Positions 7,163-13,288 of a stretch of 13,288 nt of DNA are shown here, piece after piece. A program made the translations under genes and the position numbers. Under the pieces are notes generated by a model that searched no databases, had not been told where the DNA came from, and was given only the letters and a program-made list of their open reading frames with translations. The stretch lies in assembly GCA_964444885.1 (NCBI GenBank), contig CAYUIZ010000086.1:1-13288 (forward strand). Direction: 5' to 3'. The stretch's first letter is position 1. Every line of letters begins with the position of its first letter. The stretch is from CAYRGQ01 sp964444885 (GTDB lineage Bacteria > Bacteroidota > Bacteroidia > Sphingobacteriales > Sphingobacteriaceae).

Positions 7163-7196
7163 GCAATCGGTTGCCCTTTTTTCCGCAATCGATTGC
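7163..7196. promoter_or_regulatory. Pair of LacI-family-like operators
   Basis: GCAATCGGTTGC (7163-7174) and GCAATCGATTGC (7185-7196) are near-identical 12-bp sites; the second is a perfect palindrome and the first differs at one base. Their centres are 22 bp apart, about two helical turns, so two dimers would sit on the same DNA face. GCAA-N-CG-N-TTGC with a central CG is the classical form of LacI/GalR-family operators. The sites lie 85 to 118 bp upstream of the M60 start codon. No LacI-type gene is in the window, so regulator and ligand are inferred only. Confidence 0.55.
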
Positions 7197-7251
7197 TCTA
7201 TCCCGAGCTGGAAGCTACTGGTGCAAGCAAGCAGAAAATTAACTACATTCG
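7193..7251 (+). promoter_or_regulatory. Possible promoter region of the M60 gene
   Basis: Two imperfect options exist. TTG (7193-7195) overlaps the second operator and is followed after 20 nt by TACTGGTG (7216-7223, two mismatches to TAnnTTTG). Alternatively TACATTCG (7244-7251) has one mismatch but no TTG at the right distance. Neither is decisive; the first would place the operator directly over the -33 element. Confidence 0.25.
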
Positions 7252-7280
7252 TTCTTCAAACCAATGAATAGAAGATAAAT

Positions 7281-8870
7281 ATGAAGATGGTAAAGTCATT
7301 TCTAGTCCTGGCATGCATAGCCCTGTCAACCCTTGTCTGTGCCCAGTCAGCACGAGATATTGCCGCAGTTTACGAGGATCTGCGCTACTTCCAATCGCCC
7401 ATGGCACTTTCCTTGAAAAAGGGTACGAAAGCAGCAGACGTGCGGCGCATTCGGAATGCGCAATTGCGCGACGTGGCCCAGCAGCTGCTGGCAGATCGCT
7501 ACGATAATGTCTACCGCTATGCCCGGTACGAGGCTTACCTGTCGCCATCCGCATTGGGACGCCAGCTAATGATTGGTGATGGCTATAGCAAATACGAGAA
7601 TATGACTGGCATTTACTTGCCCCTCGGACAGCATGTCGTTCTTGTAGACGATATCCCCGAGGGCACGGAGGTGAATTTGGTTATCCCCAACTGGAATAGA
7701 CGGGCGCCAGAAGGCATCGAACCGACCAAGGACCCCGCAGGATGGGGCATACACAAACGTACGTTCCGCTTGCAAAATGGCGTCAACCTCATTGATGTCA
7801 AAGATTTCGACGGACTGGCCTATATCGACTATTACCTGGACGATCCCGTTGGCGTTGAGCCTATTGCAGTGCATTTTCCGGGTGCGCAAGTGAATGGCTA
7901 TTTCGATATTAGCAAGCATGATGATAGTGACTGGGACGCGTTGCTGGAGCGTGCAGTTTATCCCGTCATTGATGCCCGCGGCAAGTACATCCAGATTGCC
8001 TACCCGGCGGCCGATTGCAAGCGCTATGCCGGAGGGCGAGGAGTGGAGCTGATCAGCAATTATGATACGCTCGTGTACCGTCAGCATCGGCTTCTGGGGC
8101 TCGAGAAGTACGACAGAGTGCCTGAAAACCGTATTTTGGCCCGCGTCAATTACAACTATTACATGTTTCGTGATGGTGACGGCGTAGCCTACATGGGTAC
8201 GAATCCGGGGAATGCCATGTCGTTGGTCGTCGACCCAGACCGCGTCATTTCTGGCGATCCCTGCTGGGGATTCAGCCACGAAGTGGGCCACGTGCACCAA
8301 TTGCGGCCTCAGTTTAATTGGGGCGGATTAGGCGAAGTGAGCAACAACGTTTTCTCACTGTACGTCACCACGTCGTTTGGCAATCCCAGCCGGATTTTAG
8401 AACAAGATAACTACCAAAAGGCACGGGAGACTATCATCGACCAACGCATTAGCTATTTGCAGGACGACGACGTGTTTAACCGGTTGGTTCCGTTTTGGCA
8501 ACTGCATCTGTATTTTTCGCGGATAGCCGGCAATCCCGACTTTTATCCCGATCTCTTCGAGGCGTTTCGCAAACAGGGCGAACGCGAGCAGGGCAACCGT
8601 CGCCAGCGGGGAGGCGGGTGGTCGGACCGAGGCAGCAACCCAGCCCCTTACCAGCTCAACTTCGTTAAAACGGCGTGCGAAGTGAGTCAAACCGACTTGA
8701 CAGCGTTTTTTGAGCAGTATGGTTTCTTCGCGGTGGACAGTTTTGAGTACGACGACTACGGCAACTACCGTTACGAGATGACGCAGGAAATGGTCGACGA
8801 GTGCCGGGCAGCCATCGCGGCGATGAACCTGCCGAAGCCCTCCGCAGATATCAGCCGGCTGACTGACTAA
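7281..8870 (+). CDS. Secreted M60-family (enhancin-like) zinc metallopeptidase
   Basis: Predicted exported zinc protease. The 529-residue protein has a signal peptide (MKMVKSFLVLACIALSTLVC, then AQ), which supports the ATG at 7281. The gluzincin motif is clear: His333-Glu334-x-x-His337 in WGFSHEVGHVHQ gives two zinc ligands and the catalytic Glu, and Glu352 in GLGEVSNNVF is the third ligand, fitting the M60 pattern HExxH-x(8-28)-E. The Trp-rich C-terminal part (VPFWQLHLYF near 403) and the N-terminal beta-rich half (about 100-210) are also M60-like. Characterised M60 enzymes cleave mucins and other O-glycosylated proteins; that specificity is inferred here. Unlike many such enzymes it shows no obvious carbohydrate-binding module or SusD partner. 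The paired operators upstream suggest induction by a sugar or glycan product. Confidence 0.88.
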   Translation: MKMVKSFLVLACIALSTLVCAQSARDIAAVYEDLRYFQSPMALSLKKGTKAADVRRIRNAQLRDVAQQLLADRYDNVYRYARYEAYLSPSALGRQLMIGDGYSKYENMTGIYLPLGQHVVLVDDIPEGTEVNLVIPNWNRRAPEGIEPTKDPAGWGIHKRTFRLQNGVNLIDVKDFDGLAYIDYYLDDPVGVEPIAVHFPGAQVNGYFDISKHDDSDWDALLERAVYPVIDARGKYIQIAYPAADCKRYAGGRGVELISNYDTLVYRQHRLLGLEKYDRVPENRILARVNYNYYMFRDGDGVAYMGTNPGNAMSLVVDPDRVISGDPCWGFSHEVGHVHQLRPQFNWGGLGEVSNNVFSLYVTTSFGNPSRILEQDNYQKARETIIDQRISYLQDDDVFNRLVPFWQLHLYFSRIAGNPDFYPDLFEAFRKQGEREQGNRRQRGGGWSDRGSNPAPYQLNFVKTACEVSQTDLTAFFEQYGFFAVDSFEYDDYGNYRYEMTQEMVDECRAAIAAMNLPKPSADISRLTD

Positions 8871-8931
8871 TACGCGGCAACGGGAGACCGCAATCGCCTA
8901 CCCGTGGCAGGCTGCCCATGCCGGACGGCTC

Positions 8932-8980
8932 GGCCGGTCATGCATACGTTTGCGTGGCCGGTCTTGCCAACAACAGGCAA
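8932..8980. repeat. Short repeats between the M60 and deaminase genes
   Basis: GGCCGGTC occurs twice as a direct repeat (8932-8939 and 8956-8963), 24 bp apart. Immediately after it, TTGCC (8964-8968) and GGCAA (8976-8980) form an inverted repeat with a 7-nt spacer. They lie 78 to 126 bp upstream of the next start codon. They could be regulator sites or a weak hairpin; no T-tract follows, so I do not call a terminator. Confidence 0.3.
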
Positions 8981-9020
8981 ATTAATGGCCGTCTGTAACG
9001 AAATAGTGAGTCTTTATACC

Positions 9021-9028
9021 TATTTTTG
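9021..9028 (+). promoter_or_regulatory. Candidate -7 element for the NagB/PIG-L gene
   Basis: TATTTTTG matches TAnnTTTG and lies 30 bp before the ATG. No TTG is found 19-21 nt upstream, so the -33 half is missing or degenerate and the promoter may need an activator. Confidence 0.4.
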
Positions 9029-9057
9029 CTTTTCACCTAATAACTGTATTTCTTACA

Positions 9058-10977
9058 ATGGCTAGATTGAATTTACTGGAAGAAACACGCTTCGAGAAAG
9101 TACCTGTGACTGTTTACTCCGACCAGGAGACGGCTTCGCTGGCTGTCGCCAAACGCATTGCCGACCTCATTCGCGATCGGCAGGACAAAGGCCAGCACGC
9201 TGTCCTTGGCTTGGCAACCGGCGCTACGCCCGTGCGTATCTACGATGAGCTGATTCGCTTGCACCGCGAAGAGGGACTGAGCTTCAAAAATGTTGTCACC
9301 TTCAACCTGGACGAATATTATCCTATGCAGCCCGACGCTGTGCAGAGCTATGTCACCTTTATGAACAAGCGGCTCTTTGACCACGTCGATATCGATCGGA
9401 ATAATATCTATATCCCGGACGGTACCCTTGCCATGGAGGACATACACGACTATTGTCTAGCCTACGAACAGAAAATAACCGCCTTAGGCGGCATCGATCT
9501 CCAACTATTGGGGATTGGCCGTACCGGGCATATCGGGTTTAACGAACCCGGCTCGGCCCCCAACTCGGGCACGCGCCTCGTCACGTTGGACGACTTGACC
9601 CGCCGCGACGCATCGCGCGACTTCGGTGGCAAGGAAAATGTGCCCACCAAGGCCATCACCATGGGTATCGGTACGATTTTCAAAGCACGCGAGATCATTC
9701 TGATGGCGTGGAATGCCAAGAAAGCCGAAATCGTTAAGAAAGCCGTTGAAGGCGAACTGTCAGCTGACGTGCCCGCGACCTTCCTGCAACTGTCGGACAG
9801 CGTCGAGTTTGTGCTTGACCAAGATGCGGCGTCTGCGCTAACGCGCTTTGATATCCCCTGGCTCGTTAAGGACTGCGAATGGAACAGCAAGACAATCAAG
9901 AAAGCGGTCGTTTGGCTCTCGAAAACCTTGAAGAAGCCTATTCTGAAGCTCACCGAGGAAGATTATAACGCCAACGGCATGGCCCAGCTTGCTACGGAAA
10001 AAGGACCGGTTTACAACATCAACATCGATATTTTCAACCAGCTGCAGCATACCATTACCGGCTGGCCGGGCGGCAAGCCCAACGCTGACGACAGCCAGCG
10101 TCCCGAACGGCGCGATCCCGCCAAGAAACGTTCGATCATCTTTTCGCCGCACCCGGACGATGATGTAATCTCGATGGGAGGCACGTTTATCCGCTTAGCC
10201 GACCAAGGGCATGAGGTGCACGTGGCATACCAGACCTCGGGCAACACCGCGGTGTGGGACGACGATGCCTTGCGTTTTATCGAATTTGCAACGGATTTTG
10301 TCAAATCCCAGGGCGTAGACACGCAGAAATTAGAGAAGGTCTACGATGATGCCCGTAAATTTATCAGCAAAAAGAAGCCCAACCAGATCGATACCGAGGA
10401 ACTCCTGATTGTCAAAGGGCTTATCCGCAAGGGCGAGGCGATTGCCGGAGCGCGGTATGCGGGTTTGCCCGATGAGCATATCCATTTCTTGAATTTGCCG
10501 TTTTACGATCGCGGCAAGTATGAGAAAGTTGCCGAGTACGAAGACGATATTGTCCAGACGATGGAGCTCTTGCAACGCGTCAAACCGCACCAGATTTTTG
10601 CGGCAGGCGACTTTGCGGATCCCCACGGTACGCATAAAGTGTGCTTTGACATCATCCATCAAGCGCTGTTGCGCTTGGCCGAAACGGAGTCGTGGACAAA
10701 AGACTGCTGGCTGTGGCTGTACCGCGGCGCTTGGCACGAGTTCGAAATTCACGAGATCGAAATGGCTGTGCCACTGTCGCCTAAGGAGGTGATGCGCAAG
10801 CGCCTAGCCATCTTCAAGCACCAGTCGCAAAAAGACCTGCCGGTGTTTCCTGGCGACGATGCCCGCGAGTTCTGGATGCGCGCCGAGGAACGTACCCGCG
10901 AAACCGCGCGGCAGTATGACGAACTGGGCATGGCCGAGTACGAAGCGATCGAAGCCTTCGTTCGCTGGAAGTTCTAA
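9058..10977 (+). CDS. Glucosamine-6-phosphate deaminase (NagB-like) fused to a PIG-L/LmbE deacetylase
   Basis: Two-domain cytoplasmic enzyme of 639 residues. Residues about 15-275 are NagB-like (glucosamine-6-phosphate to fructose-6-phosphate plus ammonia): phosphate loop GLATGATP (51-58), NLDEYYP with Asp85 matching catalytic Asp72 of E. coli NagB, and GIGRTGHIGFNEPG (152-165) with His158 and Glu163. The E. coli Asp141 position is Thr156 here. After a linker (about 280-355), residues about 358-639 are a PIG-L family zinc deacetylase: SPHPDDDV with His365, Asp367 and Asp368, and DPHGTH (521-526) with the last zinc His. PIG-L enzymes remove acetyl groups from N-acetylglucosamine compounds, so the fusion may deacetylate and then deaminate an amino-sugar phosphate; the order and true substrate are inferred. 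Long forms like this are known in Bacteroidota. Single-gene unit closed by the terminator at 11009-11050. Confidence 0.9.
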   Translation: MARLNLLEETRFEKVPVTVYSDQETASLAVAKRIADLIRDRQDKGQHAVLGLATGATPVRIYDELIRLHREEGLSFKNVVTFNLDEYYPMQPDAVQSYVTFMNKRLFDHVDIDRNNIYIPDGTLAMEDIHDYCLAYEQKITALGGIDLQLLGIGRTGHIGFNEPGSAPNSGTRLVTLDDLTRRDASRDFGGKENVPTKAITMGIGTIFKAREIILMAWNAKKAEIVKKAVEGELSADVPATFLQLSDSVEFVLDQDAASALTRFDIPWLVKDCEWNSKTIKKAVVWLSKTLKKPILKLTEEDYNANGMAQLATEKGPVYNINIDIFNQLQHTITGWPGGKPNADDSQRPERRDPAKKRSIIFSPHPDDDVISMGGTFIRLADQGHEVHVAYQTSGNTAVWDDDALRFIEFATDFVKSQGVDTQKLEKVYDDARKFISKKKPNQIDTEELLIVKGLIRKGEAIAGARYAGLPDEHIHFLNLPFYDRGKYEKVAEYEDDIVQTMELLQRVKPHQIFAAGDFADPHGTHKVCFDIIHQALLRLAETESWTKDCWLWLYRGAWHEFEIHEIEMAVPLSPKEVMRKRLAIFKHQSQKDLPVFPGDDAREFWMRAEERTRETARQYDELGMAEYEAIEAFVRWKF

Positions 10978-11008
10978 TACCAACGCCGGTGAGCTGCGTT
11001 TTTCGAAC

Positions 11009-11050
11009 CCGGGTTTGCCCTTCAGCAAGAAGGCAAATCCGGATTTTTTT
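11009..11050 (+). terminator. Strong intrinsic terminator after the NagB/PIG-L gene
   Basis: An 11-bp stem (11009-11019 pairing with 11032-11042, one G-T wobble) with a 12-nt loop, followed by A and seven T residues (11044-11050). It lies 31 bp after the stop codon and separates this gene from the phosphate genes. Confidence 0.85.
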
Positions 11051-11120
11051 GTGCAGGCTAGGACAGCCGTTTCACAGTAATTTCATATGTTAATTAACAA
11101 TAATTTAACATTAAGGGTTA

Positions 11121-11128
11121 TACCTTTG
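11121..11128 (+). promoter_or_regulatory. -7 element for the DUF47-PiT operon
   Basis: TACCTTTG is a perfect TAnnTTTG match, 17 bp before the ATG at 11146, in an AT-rich stretch just after the upstream terminator. A TTG at -33 is not visible. I see no sequence I can support as a PhoB box. Confidence 0.55.
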
Positions 11129-11145
11129 CATAAAATTAACAGATT

Positions 11146-11793
11146 ATGTCCTTCAACAGCATATTTCAGTATTTTGTTCCTAAAGACAAAAAGTTTTTCC
11201 CGCTTTTCGAGCAAATCAGCAACAACCTCATTGAAATGGCCAAGATACTGCGTGATGCGGTCAATACCGATGACATGGAGGAGCGCAAAAAGCTGTTTCG
11301 CGAAATCGAGGATTACGAGCACCGGTGCGACGATATCACCCATCAGATTCATTTGGAGCTTGGCAAAAACTTCATAACGCCGTTTGACCGTGAGGACATC
11401 CATACGCTGGCCAGTTCGCTGGATGACGTCGCCGACTTTATCCACGGATCGTCCAACCGGATGGACTTATATAAAGTAGAGAAAATCACCGAGCCCATCC
11501 TTGAAATGGCCGACCTGATTCTGGAGGCGACCATCGACGTTGCCAAGGCCGTGCATGAGTTGCGCAACCTGAAGAACATTCGCAACATCACGGATTCCTG
11601 CGTGCGGATTAATAGCGTCGAGAACAAGGCTGACTATATTTTCGATAAGGCCGTCGGCGACTTGTTCCAATTCGAGAAGGATGCCATCAACCTAATCAAA
11701 TACAAAGAGGTATTGTCGTCCATGGAGACTGCCACAGATCGTTGCGAAGACGTGGCAAACGTGCTAGAGAGTATTCTGGTTAAGAACGCCTAG
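11146..11793 (+). CDS. DUF47 family (PhoU-like) phosphate-transport accessory protein
   Basis: Cytoplasmic all-helical protein of 215 residues, the usual size of the DUF47/PhoU_div family, which is regularly encoded next to PiT phosphate permeases and is thought to regulate them. Acidic helix motifs of PhoU-like proteins are visible: the segment around EDYEHRCDDITHQI (55-68), FDREDIHTLASSLDDVADFI (80-99), ENKADYIFD (159-167) and TATDRCEDVANVLESIL (195-211); their Asp/Glu/His residues probably bind metal. The ATG at 11146 follows an A-rich leader and the start MSFNSIFQYFVPKDKKFFPLF is typical of the family. The permease gene begins 25 bp downstream, so the two are almost surely one transcript. 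The regulatory role is known only by association. Confidence 0.92.
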   Translation: MSFNSIFQYFVPKDKKFFPLFEQISNNLIEMAKILRDAVNTDDMEERKKLFREIEDYEHRCDDITHQIHLELGKNFITPFDREDIHTLASSLDDVADFIHGSSNRMDLYKVEKITEPILEMADLILEATIDVAKAVHELRNLKNIRNITDSCVRINSVENKADYIFDKAVGDLFQFEKDAINLIKYKEVLSSMETATDRCEDVANVLESILVKNA

Positions 11794-11818
11794 ACACCGT
11801 TCCCAATTTTTATCACGC

Positions 11819-12829
11819 ATGATCACGACCTTACTGGTAATCGTTATTATTCTCGCTATCGTCTTTGATTACATCAATGGATTCCACGACGCCGCGAACT
11901 CGATCGCAACCATTGTATCTACCAAAGTATTGTCGCCGTTCCAGGCGGTCTTGTGGGCGGCGACGTTCAACTTCGCGGCCTACTTCTATTTTACCGACCA
12001 CAAAGTAGCGAACACGGTCGCTAAAACCGTATTGGAACAGTATATCACCCTGGAGGTGATTTTGGCAGGCCTGATTGCCGCCATCGGCTGGAACCTGTTT
12101 ACTTGGTATTACGGTGTGCCATCCAGCTCGTCGCACACACTCATCGGTGGTTTCGCCGGGGCGGGAATGGCTAATGCGATGCTCATGGGCGACAGCGTAT
12201 GGGGGGCTATCAACATGGTCGCTACGCTTAAGATTGTGTCTTTTATTGTCTTTGCCCCGATCATGGGGATGGTGATCGCGATTATCCTCACGTTGCTGAT
12301 TATTAATATATCCAAACGGGCCCGGCCACGGGTGGCCGAATGGTGGTTTAAGAAACTGCAACTCGTATCATCTGCCGCGCTGAGCTTTGCGCATGGGGGC
12401 AACGACGCACAGAAAGTCATGGGAATCATCTTTGTGGCGATGGTGGCTGGCGGCTACCTCGAGTCAGGTGACGATATGCCCGAGTGGATCCCGCTGACCT
12501 GTTACGCGGCCATCGCCTTGGGTACCATGAGCGGCGGATGGAAGATCGTGAAGACCATGGGCACCAAGATCACCAAAGTTAACGCCCTGGAGGGTGTAGG
12601 CGCCGAAACGGCGGGAGCCATTACACTCGGCATTACCGAACATTTCGGTATTCCGGTGTCTACGACGCACACCATCACCGGCTCCATCATCGGTGTTGGT
12701 GTGGTTAAGCGCGTGTCGGCAGTACGCTGGGGCGTCACCATCAGCCTGCTTTGGGCTTGGGTGCTTACCATTCCGGTTTCGGCGTTGCTGGCAGCGGGCA
12801 CATTCATGCTCATTCAGTTTTTCTTCTAA
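11819..12829 (+). CDS. pit: PiT-family inorganic phosphate transporter
   Basis: Inner-membrane low-affinity phosphate permease, normally driven by protons or sodium and carrying metal-phosphate or phosphate. The 336-residue protein has the internal duplication of the PHO-4 family: first half with DYINGFHDAANSIAT (17-31) and GVPSSSSHTLIGG (99-111), second half with SFAHGGNDAQKVMG (189-202) and GIPVSTTHTITGS (277-289). About ten hydrophobic segments can be counted, with a short cytoplasmic loop around NISKRARPR (163-171) between the halves. At 336 residues it is a compact form like many bacterial and archaeal PiT proteins, shorter than E. coli PitA. The start at 11819 places the N-terminal membrane segment directly after Met. 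It is second in an operon with DUF47. Confidence 0.94.
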   Translation: MITTLLVIVIILAIVFDYINGFHDAANSIATIVSTKVLSPFQAVLWAATFNFAAYFYFTDHKVANTVAKTVLEQYITLEVILAGLIAAIGWNLFTWYYGVPSSSSHTLIGGFAGAGMANAMLMGDSVWGAINMVATLKIVSFIVFAPIMGMVIAIILTLLIINISKRARPRVAEWWFKKLQLVSSAALSFAHGGNDAQKVMGIIFVAMVAGGYLESGDDMPEWIPLTCYAAIALGTMSGGWKIVKTMGTKITKVNALEGVGAETAGAITLGITEHFGIPVSTTHTITGSIIGVGVVKRVSAVRWGVTISLLWAWVLTIPVSALLAAGTFMLIQFFF

Positions 12830-12851
12830 CATCTTTTTCGGAGCCGTTTCG

Positions 12852-12875
12852 TTTTGTAGCCAACTGTCTACAAAA
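12852..12875 (+). other. Hairpin after the PiT gene, possible weak terminator
   Basis: Perfect 8-bp stem TTTTGTAG/CTACAAAA with an 8-nt loop, 22 bp after the pit stop codon. The T-run precedes the stem and the stem is followed by AGGGG, so it lacks the usual U-tract. It may stabilise the mRNA end rather than terminate transcription. Confidence 0.3.
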
Positions 12876-13223
12876 AGGGGCGGTGAGGCATAGGCGCCCG
12901 GCGCGAATGTTGTGCCTCAGCACGTTACCTGCGGATGGTGTGGCGGATGGGGACATTTTACCATCGGTAGGCTGGGTGCGGTGTGTCGACAGATGTGCCC
13001 GAAATGCCGACGCGTAGTGTCCATAAGGCAGGACAAAACCATTTTTGTCAGATTTGGCCACGGTGAACTACAATTTCCGCGTCAGGTGTTGAGCCGACAT
13101 AACCCATGCCCCGAAATTGCCTTGCGATGTTATTTTTACTAGTAAGTGTTTGTTTTACAGAGTGTTGTGTGAAGTTTATGAGCGACAGGATGAACCGGCG
13201 ACTTTGCCTTTTTAAAAAAAAGA

Positions 13224-13255
13224 TTGTCGCCTCAAAAAAACTGGAATAGTATTTG
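13224..13255 (+). promoter_or_regulatory. Promoter candidate reading out of the window
   Basis: TTG (13224-13226), 20 nt, then TAGTATTTG (13247-13255), which is TAnnTTTG with one extra base in the spacer. It lies in an AT-rich stretch at the window edge, suggesting that a plus-strand gene starts just beyond 13288. Confidence 0.35.
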
Positions 13256-13288
13256 TAATTGTTGCGTGAATCAATGTTATTGGTTAGT

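Larger units (their letters stand above)
6791..7280. other. Divergent intergenic region between metZ and the M60 gene
   Basis: These 490 bases carry no convincing gene. From left to right they hold the metZ promoter (6810-6840), a nested inverted repeat (6859-6893), a minus-strand intrinsic terminator with no gene in front of it (6961-7002), a roughly 160-bp stretch without a clear signal, and two LacI-type palindromes (7163-7196) in front of the M60 gene. The small reading frames here cross the terminator or lack any family features. Confidence 0.75.
12830..13288. other. Non-coding right end with several small hairpins
   Basis: I find no convincing gene in these 459 bases. Visible structures are TTTTGTAG/CTACAAAA (12852-12859 with 12868-12875), TGAGGCA/TGCCTCA (12884-12890 with 12913-12919), GACAAAA/TTTTGTC (13032-13038 with 13043-13049), the palindrome TTACTAGTAA (13136-13145) and GGCGAC/GTCGCC (13197-13202 with 13226-13231). 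None is a canonical terminator with a T-tract after the stem. Composition becomes AT-rich after about 13120. Confidence 0.6.

Noticed and set aside
12810..13061. 83-residue minus-strand reading frame overlapping the pit end
   Set aside because: It overlaps the 3' end of a certain gene, has low-complexity composition and no recognisable motif.
12912..13142. 76-residue plus-strand reading frame with CGWC and CPKC that looks like a zinc ribbon
   Set aside because: The two Cys pairs are embedded in sequence without other zinc-ribbon features, the frame crosses hairpins, and there is no promoter close by. Probably chance.

Overview
This looks like an ordinary chromosomal segment from a member of the Bacteroidota, possibly a Sphingobacteriales- or Cytophagales-type bacterium; the genus cannot be fixed. 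The evidence is Bacteroidota-type promoters (TTG, about 20 nt, TAnnTTTG), near-absence of Shine-Dalgarno sequences with A-rich leaders, signal peptides cleaved before Gln (...AAG|QS, ...SAQ), and a long glucosamine-6-phosphate deaminase fused to a PIG-L deacetylase, an architecture I associate with this phylum. GC content is moderate, about half. I see no transposase, integrase, CRISPR array, rRNA or complete tRNA.

Layout. (1) 101-4139, minus strand: a tightly packed four-gene operon read as ATPase, lipoprotein adaptor, FtsX-type permease, TolC-like channel. It is a complete DevBCA/MacAB-like tripartite export machine, with a promoter candidate and a perfect 15-bp palindrome in front of it. 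(2) 4332-6790, minus strand: metZ-like O-succinyl/O-acetylhomoserine sulfhydrylase with a textbook promoter, followed by an unrecognised membrane protein (signal peptide, one later membrane span, coiled coil, C-terminal domain). (3) 6791-7280: a 490-bp divergent intergenic region holding the metZ promoter, a nested inverted repeat, an orphan minus-strand terminator and two LacI-type operator-like palindromes 22 bp apart. (4) 7281-8870, plus strand: a secreted M60 (enhancin-like, mucinase-type) metallopeptidase. (5) 9058-10977, plus strand: the NagB/PIG-L fusion, closed by a strong terminator. (6) 11146-12829, plus strand: a DUF47 (PhoU-like) protein and a PiT phosphate permease. (7) 12830-13288: non-coding, with several small hairpins and a promoter candidate pointing out of the window.

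The export operon forms one complex spanning the envelope. DUF47 and PiT form a conserved phosphate-uptake pair. The M60 protease and the amino-sugar enzyme are neighbours with a plausible but unproven common theme: M60 enzymes attack O-glycosylated proteins such as mucins, and the fusion would process the resulting amino sugars.

I do not see a convincing undescribed multi-gene system. The best leads are the paired operators in front of the M60 gene, the fusion enzyme with a substituted catalytic Asp, the unrecognised membrane protein, and the orphan terminator that may mark a small RNA.
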